NCBI GenBank assembly: GCA_963726795.1
Contig: CAVSDD010000004.1
Span: 682,001 to 746,000 of the forward strand
DNA from: Hyphomicrobium_A sp963726795
Lineage (GTDB): Bacteria; Pseudomonadota; Alphaproteobacteria; Rhizobiales; Hyphomicrobiaceae
Length of the DNA: 64,000 nucleotides
Direction: 5' to 3'
Made by a program: the position numbers and the translations under genes. Every line of letters starts with the position of its first letter. Within the stretch, counting starts at the first letter, position 1. The notes under the pieces are model-generated. The model was not told where the DNA came from, ran no database searches, and was given only the letters and a program-made list of their open reading frames with translations. This document shows positions 43,879 to 52,687 of this stretch, piece after piece.

Positions 43879-45573
43879 TCAGCGCTTGTTGGGCACGCGC
43901 GCTGTGACAAGACCGCGCGACTGCAAAAGTGCAATGACGCGCTCGGCAAGCTCCGCTGCGGATGCCGCCGTGGTGTCGAGCACGATATCGGGATTCTCTG
44001 GCGCCTCGTAGGGTGAATCGACGCCGGTAAAATTCGGCAGGCTACCCGCGCGGCTCTTGGCGTAGAGGCCCTTGGGATCGCGACTCTCACACACGGCGAG
44101 CGGCGCGTTGACGAATACCTCGATGAACTCGCCATCGCCGACGAGCTCGCGCACCGCCGATCGCTCAGCGCGGAACGGCGAGATGAATGAGCACAAGACG
44201 ATGATGCCGGCATCCACAAACAGTTTCGCGACCTCGCCCACACGGCGAATGTTCTCGACGCGGTCCGCTTGCGTGAAGCCGAGATCCTTGGTGAGCCCGT
44301 GCCGCACGTTGTCGCCGTCGAGCAGATACGTGTGGCAGCCGGCCGTCGCGAGCTTGGCTTCCACGTGGTTGGCGAGTGTCGACTTGCCGGCGCCCGACAG
44401 GCCGGTGAACCAGAGGATGCAGGGGCCCTGCGATTTCAAGGCGGCGCGGGTGCTTTTGCTCACCGACAGCTGCTGGGCATGAACGTTGACGCCGCGCCGC
44501 AGGGCGAAATCGACGACACCAACTGCAAAAAGTGCGTCGGTATGGCGATCACGCAGCTGGAAGCGCCCGGTCGGCGGGAACGTCTCGAAATGATCGATCG
44601 CGACCGGCGCCGACGTTGCGATCGAGCAGGTGGCGACGTCGCCCCGCTTCAAGGTGCGCGCCGCCTCGTGGCGCTCTGTCTCGGGGTCGATGCGGAACTT
44701 GATCGAGGTGACGCTTGCCGCGAGCGAGCGCGTGCCCATCCGCAGGGTATAATCGCGTCCGGGAAGCAGTGGCTCGTCGTCGGAGAACCAGACGAGGTGA
44801 CCCGCGAACTGCTCGGCAATCTCGGGGCGATGTGAGGGATGGACGAGGATATCGCCGCTGCCCACGTCGATCTGGCCTGTCAAGGTGACGGCAACGTTCT
44901 CTCCGGCTGTCACTTGCTCCCGCTCTATTCCGTCAACGTAAAGGCGTGCGACTCCGCTCGTCACGCCGGACACCGCCACCTGAACGGTATCGCCACGGCG
45001 CAGCGTTCCGCTTGCGAGCGTACCGGCATAGAGGCGCGTATCTGGATCCGGCCGCGCGACCGATTCGATGGGAAGCCGCAGCGGCAAAGCCGCGCGCCGA
45101 TCACCGGCCATGAGCGCTTCGAGGCAGGCCGCCAGAGGCTGGCCGGTGTACCAACTCATGTGCGCGCTCTGCACAAAGACGTTGTCGCCCGTCGAGGCAG
45201 CGACAGGCAGCGTCGTCAACGAGATGCCGGTGAACTGCGCTGCGAAGTCCTTGATGGCCGCGGCCACGCTCTCGTAGGCGCCGCGGTCCCAGCCCACGAG
45301 ATCGAGCTTGTTGATCGCCAGCACGACGCGGCTCGCCCCGGTCGTGCACGCGATCGCGATCTGCCGGCGTGCCTCGGGCGTCAGGCCATGGCGGATATCG
45401 ATGATGACGAGGGCGACATCGCCGCTGCCGGGGGTGGAGGTCTCATCGCCGATCAGGCGCGCGCTGGCGCTGAGACCCGCGGCGAGTGTCTCCTTGCCGC
45501 TCCCCACCGGCCCATAGACGCTCAAGGTGTCGGAATTACTCAGCCGTATCGGTACATCAAGCATTGCCAACAA
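43879..45573 (-). CDS. cysNC: Divergent CysN-CysC fusion (degenerate GTPase + APS kinase)
   Basis: A 564-residue protein. The C-terminal part (about 375-564) is a good APS kinase: WFTGLSGAGKSTLANHVE, LDGDNVRHGLTKDLGFTQADRVENIRR, PFRAERSAVR. The N-terminal part resembles the ATP-sulfurylase GTPase subunit but is short and unusual. Its P-loop reads GPVGSGKE, the switch region and the DTPGH motif are missing, and only the AINKLD specificity motif and the two EF-Tu-like beta domains are kept. No cysD gene is adjacent. It may supply PAPS for sulfation of polysaccharide, or be a regulatory paralogue; the GTPase is probably inactive. Confidence 0.85.
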   Translation of the reverse strand: MLAMLDVPIRLSNSDTLSVYGPVGSGKETLAAGLSASARLIGDETSTPGSGDVALVIIDIRHGLTPEARRQIAIACTTGASRVVLAINKLDLVGWDRGAYESVAAAIKDFAAQFTGISLTTLPVAASTGDNVFVQSAHMSWYTGQPLAACLEALMAGDRRAALPLRLPIESVARPDPDTRLYAGTLASGTLRRGDTVQVAVSGVTSGVARLYVDGIEREQVTAGENVAVTLTGQIDVGSGDILVHPSHRPEIAEQFAGHLVWFSDDEPLLPGRDYTLRMGTRSLAASVTSIKFRIDPETERHEAARTLKRGDVATCSIATSAPVAIDHFETFPPTGRFQLRDRHTDALFAVGVVDFALRRGVNVHAQQLSVSKSTRAALKSQGPCILWFTGLSGAGKSTLANHVEAKLATAGCHTYLLDGDNVRHGLTKDLGFTQADRVENIRRVGEVAKLFVDAGIIVLCSFISPFRAERSAVRELVGDGEFIEVFVNAPLAVCESRDPKGLYAKSRAGSLPNFTGVDSPYEAPENPDIVLDTTAASAAELAERVIALLQSRGLVTARVPNKR

Positions 45574-45630
45574 TACTTCGCGTTCTTGGCGCGCATTTGA
45601 CGCAGCGGCCTTCGCTCACTCGGCCCTCAC

Positions 45631-46248
45631 TCACTCCGACTGCCGCTTTGGAATGAGGTTGAGGTCGAGAATGGCCTGAACGAGCGCATGGTGCGCGATC
45701 TCGACGAATCCGTACTGGTTGGAGTCGACGTAGAAATTCACGTCGCCGCGCGAGCGCAGCAGGTTGTCGGGGCGAAATCCGCTGAACGTCGCGACATCGA
45801 CCTTGCGGGTGCGCGCGACCTCGACTGCCTTCAGGATGTTGGTCGATTGCCCGGAGCTGCTGATCGCAATCAGCAAGTCGCCCGGCTGGCCGTGCATGCG
45901 CAGCTGCTCGGCGAATACGTTGGCGTAGCCGAGGTCGTTGGCGATCGCCGTCAGGGTAGCGCCGTCGTTGAGGGCCAGCGCCCGCACTCCACCGTTTTTT
46001 AGGAACTCGATCGCCTCGTGGCTGGCGATCGCGGCACTGCCGCCGTTGCCGATCAGTATGACCTTGTTGCCTCTGGCGTGGGCCCTGCGCGCGTGCTCGC
46101 CGATCCACTCGAAGCCGGCTGCGAGATCGAGGGGTGTACCCTCGCCGTCGCTGACGCTCACCGAGGAGCAGACGCGCCCGATCTCGGTGAAGTAGGTGGT
46201 GATTTCGTCCGTCGGAGCCGTCTCGGTCAGACCCTTCAGCACGCTCAA
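45631..46248 (-). CDS. SIS-domain phosphoheptose-isomerase-like protein (GmhA-like)
   Basis: A 205-residue SIS-domain protein with the phosphosugar-binding loops LIGNGGSAAIASHEAIEFLKN and AISSSGQSTNILKAVE and the C-terminal VEIAHHALVQAIL helix. It is close in size and pattern to GmhA, which converts sedoheptulose 7-phosphate to the manno-heptose form for LPS. However, other heptose genes are absent, and such proteins in exopolysaccharide clusters may act on other sugars. It lies 57 bases upstream of cysNC on the same strand. Confidence 0.82.
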   Translation of the reverse strand: MSVLKGLTETAPTDEITTYFTEIGRVCSSVSVSDGEGTPLDLAAGFEWIGEHARRAHARGNKVILIGNGGSAAIASHEAIEFLKNGGVRALALNDGATLTAIANDLGYANVFAEQLRMHGQPGDLLIAISSSGQSTNILKAVEVARTRKVDVATFSGFRPDNLLRSRGDVNFYVDSNQYGFVEIAHHALVQAILDLNLIPKRQSE

Positions 46249-46575
46249 TGTCCTCCTGGCCCCTCTGCGGAGCTCATTAATCCCTGAGTTAATGTCTTTG
46301 CATGTTCGTCACGCCGCCGCCGTACGTCTTTCGCGCTTATTCGCAATAAAAGGTGGCGGACGGCTCCTGCAGCTGCGGCTCGCGGTTGAGGATCAGGCCG
46401 GTCTCGACGTGTCGTTTCGCGACGGGGCGGAATGTATCCGCTTGCCTTTAGTCTTTCAACCCGACGCCCCCGGATAAGGGATTGCCTTGCCTTGACAGGC
46501 GCTTCCCTATCACTTAGCCGCGCGGTGGCCCTAATGACGCAGCTGTGCGGGGCATGGGCGGCGAGGCTAAAGGGC
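46249..46575. other. Divergent intergenic region, no gene seen
   Basis: These 327 bases separate the leftward SIS-domain gene from the rightward epimerase. Promoters for both must lie here. I see no clear -35/-10 match, repeat or RNA gene. Confidence 0.5.
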
Positions 46576-47580
46576 ATGAGATTTCTCGTCACCGGCGCGG
46601 CCGGCTTCATCGGCTATCACACCGCGAAAGCGCTGCTCGATCGCGGCGACGAGGTGATCGGACTCGACAACCTTAATTCTTATTATGACGTGAAGCTTAA
46701 GCGGGCGCGCCTCGCCAATCTTGAGGGCCGCAACGGCTTTGCCTTTCACAAGCTCGACCTCGCGGATCGGGCCGGCATGCAGCGGCTTTTCGAGATGACA
46801 TCTCCGCAACGTGTTGTGCACTTGGGCGCTCAAGCGGGCGTGCGCTACTCGCTGAAGAACCCGGAGGCGTACGTGCAGTCCAACATCACCGGCACGCTGC
46901 ACGTGCTCGAAGGCTGCCGTACCACCGGCGTCGAGCATCTGGTGTTTGCCTCAACGAGCTCGGTGTACGGCGCCAACACGAAGATGCCCTTCAGCGTGCA
47001 TCAGAACGTCGATCATCCGTTGAGTTTCTATGCGGCCTCCAAGAAGGCCAACGAGCTGATGGCGCACACCTACGCGCACCTCTATCGGCTCCCCACCACG
47101 GGCTTGCGCTTTTTCACCGTCTACGGTCCGTGGGGACGGCCCGACATGGCGCTTTTTGAGTTCACGCGCAGAATTCTAGCGGGCCAGCCGATCGACGTTT
47201 TCAATAACGGCCACCACGCGCGCGACTTTACCTACATCGACGACATCATCGAAGGCGTCGTGCGCACGGCCGACAAAATCCCCGCGCCCGACCCCGATTG
47301 GAACGGCGACAACCCCGACCCGGCCCGTTCCTCCGCACCCTATCGGCTCTACAACATCGGCAACAACAGTCCCGTCGAGCTCATGTATTTCATCTCCTGC
47401 CTGGAGAAGGCGCTCGGGCGGGAGGCCATAAAGAATTTTATGCCGATGCAGCCGGGCGACGTTCCCAATACGTTTGCCGACGTCGACGATCTGGTGGCCG
47501 ATGTCGGCTTCAAGCCGTCGACCCCGATCGAGGATGGCATCGCGCACTTCGTTAAGTGGTACCGCGGTTATTATCGGTGA
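46576..47580 (+). CDS. UDP-glucuronate 4-epimerase-like NAD-dependent epimerase
   Basis: A 334-residue short-chain-dehydrogenase-type sugar epimerase. It begins MRFLVTGAAGFIGYHTAKALL (Rossmann GxxGxxG), has STSSVYGAN, the catalytic Tyr-x3-Lys in YAASKK and RFFTVYGPWGRPDMA. The subgroup pattern (LNSYYDVKLKRARL, SKKANELMAHTY) is that of UDP-glucuronate 4-epimerases, supplying UDP-galacturonate for polysaccharides. The start at 46576 replaces a longer frame lacking homology. It is followed 25 bases on by tdh. Confidence 0.92.
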   Translation: MRFLVTGAAGFIGYHTAKALLDRGDEVIGLDNLNSYYDVKLKRARLANLEGRNGFAFHKLDLADRAGMQRLFEMTSPQRVVHLGAQAGVRYSLKNPEAYVQSNITGTLHVLEGCRTTGVEHLVFASTSSVYGANTKMPFSVHQNVDHPLSFYAASKKANELMAHTYAHLYRLPTTGLRFFTVYGPWGRPDMALFEFTRRILAGQPIDVFNNGHHARDFTYIDDIIEGVVRTADKIPAPDPDWNGDNPDPARSSAPYRLYNIGNNSPVELMYFISCLEKALGREAIKNFMPMQPGDVPNTFADVDDLVADVGFKPSTPIEDGIAHFVKWYRGYYR

Positions 47581-47605
47581 CGACGAGGCTCCCGCGGAGG
47601 CTTTG

Positions 47606-48577
47606 ATGGCAACGATCCTGGTAACAGGCGCGCTCGGGCAGATCGGCACCGAGCTGGTGCCGGCACTGCGTGCGCGTTACGGGACCGACCGAGTGATCGC
47701 GACTGATCTGAAGGTGCTGCCGCCGTCGGGCGCGGCGGCACTCGCGCCGTACGGCCACCTCGATTGCACGGAAGCGCATCAGCTGCACGAGGCCGTGCGC
47801 CGCTACGACATCGGCACCATCTATCATCTCGCCTCGCTGCTCTCGGCCTCCGCCGAGGCCGCGCCACAGCTCGCCTGGAACGTCAACATGAGCGGGCTCT
47901 ATAACGTTCTGGAGGTTGCGCGCGAGTATCGCTGCCAGGTGTTCTTCCCGAGCTCGATCGGCGCATTCGGGCCGTCGACGCCGCGCGATGCGACGCCGCA
48001 GGTCACCGTTCAGCGGCCGTCGACGATCTACGGTGTGACCAAAGTCGCCGGCGAGCTGCTATGCGACTACTATGCGACGCGTTTTGGCATCGATACGCGC
48101 GGCTTGCGGCTTCCGGGGCTTGTATCGTACGTCGCCGCGCCTGGCGGCGGCACGACCGACTATGCGGTCGAGATGTTCACGCACGCGGTGCGTTACGCGA
48201 GCTACACGTGCTTTTTGTCGGCGGAGACGCGCCTCGACATGATGTACATGCCGGACGCATTGCAGGCGATGATCCACCTGATGGAAGCAGAGCCCGAGCG
48301 GCTGCGCTTTCGCAACGCGTACAACATCACGGCGATGAGCGTCACGCCGGCCGAGTTCGCCGAAGCGATCCGCCGCCACATCCCGGATTTCGCGGTCGAG
48401 TACGAGCCCGATCCCGTGCGCCAGGCGATCGCAGACAGCTGGCCGCGCTCGCTCGACGACAGTGCGGCGCACGACGACTGGGGCTGGGCGCCGAAGTTCG
48501 ATCTTGCGACCATGACCGAGGATATGCTGGCGCGGCTGAAGAGCAGGCTTGCCGCCGTTCGCAGCCGCGAGCGCTGA
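47606..48577 (+). CDS. tdh: L-threonine 3-dehydrogenase (SDR type)
   Basis: A 323-residue NAD-dependent epimerase-like dehydrogenase. N-terminus ATILVTGALGQIGTELVPAL, active-site STIYGVTK (Tyr-x3-Lys) and the substrate segment GTTDYAVEMFTHAV match the short-chain L-threonine dehydrogenases rather than the zinc type. It oxidises threonine to 2-amino-3-ketobutyrate. The next gene encodes the matching CoA ligase, so the two form a threonine-to-glycine route. It follows the sugar epimerase closely but is metabolically separate. Confidence 0.88.
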   Translation: MATILVTGALGQIGTELVPALRARYGTDRVIATDLKVLPPSGAAALAPYGHLDCTEAHQLHEAVRRYDIGTIYHLASLLSASAEAAPQLAWNVNMSGLYNVLEVAREYRCQVFFPSSIGAFGPSTPRDATPQVTVQRPSTIYGVTKVAGELLCDYYATRFGIDTRGLRLPGLVSYVAAPGGGTTDYAVEMFTHAVRYASYTCFLSAETRLDMMYMPDALQAMIHLMEAEPERLRFRNAYNITAMSVTPAEFAEAIRRHIPDFAVEYEPDPVRQAIADSWPRSLDDSAAHDDWGWAPKFDLATMTEDMLARLKSRLAAVRSRER

Positions 48578-48632
48578 GCGAGGCCGGCTATGCCCATCAA
48601 CCGATTGACGCCACTGCTGCAGGCGAGACTGG

Positions 48633-49814
48633 ATGAGCTTGGCGCCTCCGGCGCGGCTCAAGGGAGCCGAGACCGTCACATGCGGCGTGCTGCCGCCGCG
48701 GAATAGCAAGGGGCCGCGCTTTCTCATCGCGGGCGAGGGCGAGAAGCCGTTTCTCCGGATGAACTCCAACAGCTATCTCGGGCTCTCGTTCGAGGCGCGC
48801 GTCATTGCAGCCGAGGAGGAGGCGGTGCGCCGCTACGGTGCCGGTCCCGGCGCGGTGCGCTTCATCAGCGGAACGTGGGCGCCACACACTGCGCTAGAGC
48901 GGAGGCTTGCTGCATTTCACGGGCGCGAGGCTGCGATGCTCTTCAGCTCGGCCTACGCAACCGTGATGGGCGTGCTGCCGCAACTGATCACCGACCGCAC
49001 CGCTGTGCTGAGCGATGCGCTGAACCACAACTCCATCATCAATGCGATTGCCCTGGCGCGGCCCGCCAAGAAATTCGTGTACGGGCACCTGGCGTTCGAT
49101 CAGCTTGAGCGTCAGCTCGCCGAGGCTGCCGCGACGTGCGCCCGTGCCGTCATCGTAACGGACGGCGTGTTCTCGATGCGCGGCGATCATGCGCCGCTCG
49201 ATGCGATCATGCGGCTCGCGGCGGCGTACGATGCAAAATTCGCCGAGAACGTCGTCGTGGTGGCCGACGATTCCCACGGTGTCGGCGGTTTCGGAGCGAC
49301 CGGGCGGGGCACCGAAGAGGTGACGGGAGCAAGCGTCGATGTCCTGATCGGGACGCTCGGCAAGGCGTTCGGCGTCAACGGCGGCTACGTGACGGCAAGC
49401 GACACGATCGTTCGCTACCTGCGCGAGACCTCGCCGTTCTACATCTACTCCAATCCGATCACGCCGGGAGAGGCTGAGGCCGCGCTGGTGGCCGTAGATC
49501 GCGTCGACAGCGTGGAGGGCCGCGCGCAGCTGGCGCACCTGCGCGCCATGACGGAGCGCTTCCGCAAGGGGCTTTCCGATGCAGGGCTCGAGACGGTTGC
49601 GGGCGAGCATCCGGTCGTGCCGCTGCTGGTGCGCGACACCGAGCGCACGCGGCGCCTCGTGGCGCATCTGCGCTCCGAGGGCATTCTCTCGACGGGGCTC
49701 GGGTTTCCCGTCGTGCCCAAGGGCGAGGAGGAGATCCGTTTCCAGATCAGCGCCGATCACACGAGCGTCGACATCGACGAGGCGCTGGGCGCGATCGAGC
49801 GCTTTCCTGGATAG
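48633..49814 (+). CDS. kbl: 2-amino-3-ketobutyrate CoA ligase (Kbl), 5' end frameshifted
   Basis: A 393-residue PLP enzyme of the alpha-oxoamine synthase family: NSNSYLGLSFEARV, FISGTWAPHTALE, DALNHNSIINA, DDSHGVGGFGATGRG and the PLP-lysine motif GTLGKAFGVNGGYV. It cleaves 2-amino-3-ketobutyrate with CoA to glycine and acetyl-CoA. The expected N-terminus (MPINRLTPLLQARLDELGASG) is present from ATG 48590, 13 bases after tdh, but in another frame. Removing one G near 48656 would join it to LKGAETVTCGVLPP. As written, translation could start only at 48633, losing about 23 residues. Confidence 0.87.
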   Translation: MSLAPPARLKGAETVTCGVLPPRNSKGPRFLIAGEGEKPFLRMNSNSYLGLSFEARVIAAEEEAVRRYGAGPGAVRFISGTWAPHTALERRLAAFHGREAAMLFSSAYATVMGVLPQLITDRTAVLSDALNHNSIINAIALARPAKKFVYGHLAFDQLERQLAEAAATCARAVIVTDGVFSMRGDHAPLDAIMRLAAAYDAKFAENVVVVADDSHGVGGFGATGRGTEEVTGASVDVLIGTLGKAFGVNGGYVTASDTIVRYLRETSPFYIYSNPITPGEAEAALVAVDRVDSVEGRAQLAHLRAMTERFRKGLSDAGLETVAGEHPVVPLLVRDTERTRRLVAHLRSEGILSTGLGFPVVPKGEEEIRFQISADHTSVDIDEALGAIERFPG

Positions 49815-49824
49815 AAGCGCGGCG

Positions 49825-50271
49825 CTAGTTGGCGCGGACGATGCTGCCGCCGATCTCGCCATTGGCAAAGCCGGCCGTGCGAATGATGATCACCCAGCGG
49901 CCCGCGACGAGGTCGGCCTCTTGCTTGTCGGAGAGCACGGCACTGCCCTCGAATGGACTATCGAAGGCGCGCAGCTTGGCTTCCACGGTATTTCCGGGCC
50001 CGTAGATGGCGCCGCCCGTCGCATACGTCCCGATGCCGGCGTAGGTCCCGCGCCATCGCAGCTTTTTGCTCGCGGTGTCGTAGTCGGCCGCGACCGCGCC
50101 GGTCGCGGTGCTGTTGGTGCCGGCGACTGCGGCCAGATCCGCTTTCAGCGTCACGGTCTCGGCGAGAGCCGGCGCGGCTGCCACGGCTCCTAGCATGAGC
50201 GTCCCGAGCACGAGCGCCGGGAGCAGGACAGGACCTCGAAAGGCGGAGCTGCGAAAGGCTGGTTGTGTCAT
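49825..50271 (-). CDS. CHRD-domain secreted protein
   Basis: A 148-residue exported protein. The signal peptide (about 1-37) ends in ALAE. The mature part is one CHRD domain: TLKADLAAVAGTNSTATGAVAADYDTASKKLRWRGTY, then RWVIIIRTAGFANGEIGGSIV. CHRD domains occur in BMP-binding chordin and in bacterial secreted proteins of unknown role. The start at 50271 has GGGAGGGGACC upstream. It is convergent with kbl, ten bases apart. Confidence 0.85.
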   Translation of the reverse strand: MTQPAFRSSAFRGPVLLPALVLGTLMLGAVAAAPALAETVTLKADLAAVAGTNSTATGAVAADYDTASKKLRWRGTYAGIGTYATGGAIYGPGNTVEAKLRAFDSPFEGSAVLSDKQEADLVAGRWVIIIRTAGFANGEIGGSIVRAN

Positions 50272-50720
50272 CAGAGGTCCCCTCCCGTGGCGAGCGTCAC
50301 AGCGGGCCGACATCGCTCGCCCGTTCTCGGCATTTATGCACGCCGGGGCCCTGCTTGCGAAGTCCCCGCGACCCCGCAACGAAGCGCGCGGGTATGGCGT
50401 TGTTATCGCGAAACATTACGACGGATCGGAGACACCGCGCTGGTCGAGGCACGCGTGCGACAGACCGGCGTTGACGCCCGAAGCGCCCGTGACACGGCGC
50501 CGCGAGCGGCGCGCTAACGATCGGTTGGGGATAATTGGACGGGCTGACCGGCTTGCACGAGCCGGCCTATAGTATGGGTGCCACAATTGGAAGCCGCGCT
50601 CGTTTCGCGCGGACCGAAGGCCGCCGTAACGGGCCGCCTTCCATTTCCGGCATCTTACGTTTAGGTCCGATTGGCGCTAAGTGCTCGTTGGACGTTGAGA
50701 CGATCGGCAGAGGGTCGAAC
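50272..50720. other. Divergent intergenic region, no gene seen
   Basis: Some 449 bases between the leftward CHRD gene and the rightward aldolase. Frames in it lack ribosome sites and resemblance to known proteins. No clear regulatory motif was found apart from a TATAGTATG stretch near 50570 that could be part of a housekeeping promoter. Confidence 0.45.
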
Positions 50721-51755
50721 ATGACAGAAAAGCTTTCCGACATCGCGAATGCCCTGGTCGCTCCCGGCAAGGGAGTGCTGGCGGCGGACGAAAGCTCGGG
50801 CACGATCAAGAAGCGCTTCGACCAGATCGGCGTCACCTCGTCCGAAGACACCAGACGTGACTACCGCGAGATGCTGTTTCGTTCGGGCGAAGGCATGAAG
50901 AACTACGTGTCGGGCGTCATTCTCTATGACGAGACGATCCGCCAGAAGGCCAAGGACGGCACGCCGCTTGTCGACGTCATCAAGGCGTCGGGCGCGATCC
51001 CCGGCATCAAGGTCGACGAGGGTGCGAAGGATCTCGCCGGGCCGACCTCGAAAATCGAAAAGGTGACCGAAGGTCTCGACGGGCTGCGCGAGCGGCTCGC
51101 CGACTACTACAAGCTTGGCGCTCGCTTTGCGAAGTGGCGAGCCGTGATCACCATCGCCGACGGCACCCCGACGTGGAATTGCATCAAGGCGAACGCGCAC
51201 GCGCTTGCCCGCTATGCCGCGCTCTGCCAGGAGGCCGGCATCGTTCCGATCGTCGAGCCCGAGGTGCTGATGGATGGCGCGCACGCAGCGCATACGATCG
51301 AGCGCTGCTATGAGGTCACCGAGTGGACGCAACGGACGGTGTTCCGCGAGCTCTACGACGCGCGTGTCGCGCTCGAAGGCATGATCCTCAAGCCGAACAT
51401 GATCATTGCCGGCCAGAAGTGCTCCACGCAGGCGAGCCCGCAGCAGGTCGCCGAGCTGACCGTAAAGTGTCTCAAGGCGACGGTGCCGTCTGCCGTGCCC
51501 GGCATTGCCTTCCTCTCGGGTGGCCAGTCGGACGCGCAGGCGACCGAGAACCTGTCGCTTATGAACGAAATTGGAAACGTTCCCTGGAAGCTCACGTTCT
51601 CCTACGGGCGCGCGCTGCAGGCGGCCGCGCTCAACGCGTGGGGCGGCAAATCGGAGAACGTCGCGGCCGGCCAGCGCGCCTTCGCGCACCGGGCGAAAAT
51701 GAACTCGCTCGCCGCTCTCGGCAAATGGAGCGAGAAGCTCGAGAAGGCCGCTTAG
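50721..51755 (+). CDS. Class I fructose-bisphosphate aldolase
   Basis: A 344-residue Schiff-base aldolase related to the eukaryote-type class I enzyme: LVAPGKGVLAADESSGTIKKRF near the start, KWRAVITI, IVEPEVLMDG, and the active-site Lys in MILKPNMI. It cleaves fructose 1,6-bisphosphate to two triose phosphates in glycolysis and gluconeogenesis. The start MTEKLSDIANAL fits the family; the upstream in-frame extension does not. It is monocistronic or leads into the small heme-binding-like gene 99 bases on. Confidence 0.94.
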   Translation: MTEKLSDIANALVAPGKGVLAADESSGTIKKRFDQIGVTSSEDTRRDYREMLFRSGEGMKNYVSGVILYDETIRQKAKDGTPLVDVIKASGAIPGIKVDEGAKDLAGPTSKIEKVTEGLDGLRERLADYYKLGARFAKWRAVITIADGTPTWNCIKANAHALARYAALCQEAGIVPIVEPEVLMDGAHAAHTIERCYEVTEWTQRTVFRELYDARVALEGMILKPNMIIAGQKCSTQASPQQVAELTVKCLKATVPSAVPGIAFLSGGQSDAQATENLSLMNEIGNVPWKLTFSYGRALQAAALNAWGGKSENVAAGQRAFAHRAKMNSLAALGKWSEKLEKAA

Positions 51756-51854
51756 CAACGACCCGTTAAAGCCTGAATGATGATCTTAACGGCTCGCGCG
51801 GCTTGTGGCTGCGAGCACCTCAATCAATCACCCCCTCAAAACGGAGTACACCCC

Positions 51855-52289
51855 ATGCACGTCACGATGGAGCAGGCGCTCACGGCGATCGAGGCGGCAC
51901 GCAAGAAGGCCAAGAGCATCGAAACTCAGATGTGCATCGCGGTGGTTGATTCCGGCGCCAACCTCAAAGCCTTCCTGCGCATGGACGATGCCTGGGTCGG
52001 CTCTATCGACATCGCGATCAAGAAAGCCAAGACCGCGGTGTTCTTCGGCATGCCGACCGGCGAGATCGGCAAGCTTTCGCAGCCGGGCAAGCCGCTCTAC
52101 GCGATCGAGCATTCCAACGAAGGGCTGATCACGTTCCCGGGCGGCGTGCCGATCGTGGATGAGGAAGGCGTACTGGTCGGCGCGGTGGGCGTCAGCGGCA
52201 GCACGGTGGAGAACGATCACGCGGTCGCGGAAGCCGGCGTGAAGCCGGTTGGCGTAAGCAAGCTACCGGCTCACCCCTGGCGCACTTGA
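51855..52289 (+). CDS. GlcG/HbpS (DUF336) family heme-binding-like protein
   Basis: A 144-residue protein of the HbpS/GlcG family: MTMEQALTAIEAARKKAKSIETQMCIAVVDSGANLKAFLRMD, then KAKTAVFFGMP and GGVPIVDEEGVLVGAVGVSGS with the usual ED...AEAG end. Members bind heme or act in glycolate-linked operons; here neither context is visible, so the ligand is open. No signal peptide. It converges with the next gene and overlaps it by 27 bases. Confidence 0.88.
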   Translation: MHVTMEQALTAIEAARKKAKSIETQMCIAVVDSGANLKAFLRMDDAWVGSIDIAIKKAKTAVFFGMPTGEIGKLSQPGKPLYAIEHSNEGLITFPGGVPIVDEEGVLVGAVGVSGSTVENDHAVAEAGVKPVGVSKLPAHPWRT

Positions 52290-52589
52290 GGAGCTCTTCT
52301 GGTCGAGCTTCTCGATATGGTCGGCCATGTTGCCGACCAGCCGCACGCGATAGCTGGCGTTGTCGCACGTAAGCGTCCACGCCGGCTCATCCGCTTTGGA
52401 GATCTTTGGATCGCGGCTGGCGCTCTGCGCCGTGCCGCAGGGGAACCCCTGCTTGCGGACCTGAACAGCGATGATTTCCGCCGGGATCTCCTCGTGAGCC
52501 TGGGCGACGGGAGCAATGGCCGAGTCGGCGGCGTTGAGGAAAAGGGCGCCGCCGAGTGCGGACACCGAGCACAGCGCGAGGACTCTCAT
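52263..52589 (-). CDS. Small exported protein, hypothetical
   Basis: A 108-residue protein with signal peptide (about 1-31, VLALCSVSALGGALFL, cut after AQA). The mature part has two cysteines (FPCGTA, LTCDNA) that could pair, and a WTLTCDNASYRVRLVGNMADHIE end resembling small periplasmic proteins common in Hyphomicrobiales. No function known. Its 3' end overlaps the convergent GlcG-like gene. Confidence 0.68.
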   Translation of the reverse strand: MRVLALCSVSALGGALFLNAADSAIAPVAQAHEEIPAEIIAVQVRKQGFPCGTAQSASRDPKISKADEPAWTLTCDNASYRVRLVGNMADHIEKLDQKSSSSAPGVSR

Positions 52590-52687
52590 GACGCTAAAGA
52601 ACCCTGATGATCACCAATGGCTCGGCAGGAACTGACAGCCGCCGAGCCTCAGACTTGGATAAACCCAAGCCGTAAACATTCCATCCA

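Noticed and set aside
51764..51791. Terminator after the aldolase
   Set aside because: The CGTTAA/TTAACG stem is only six bases with a long loop and no T run.
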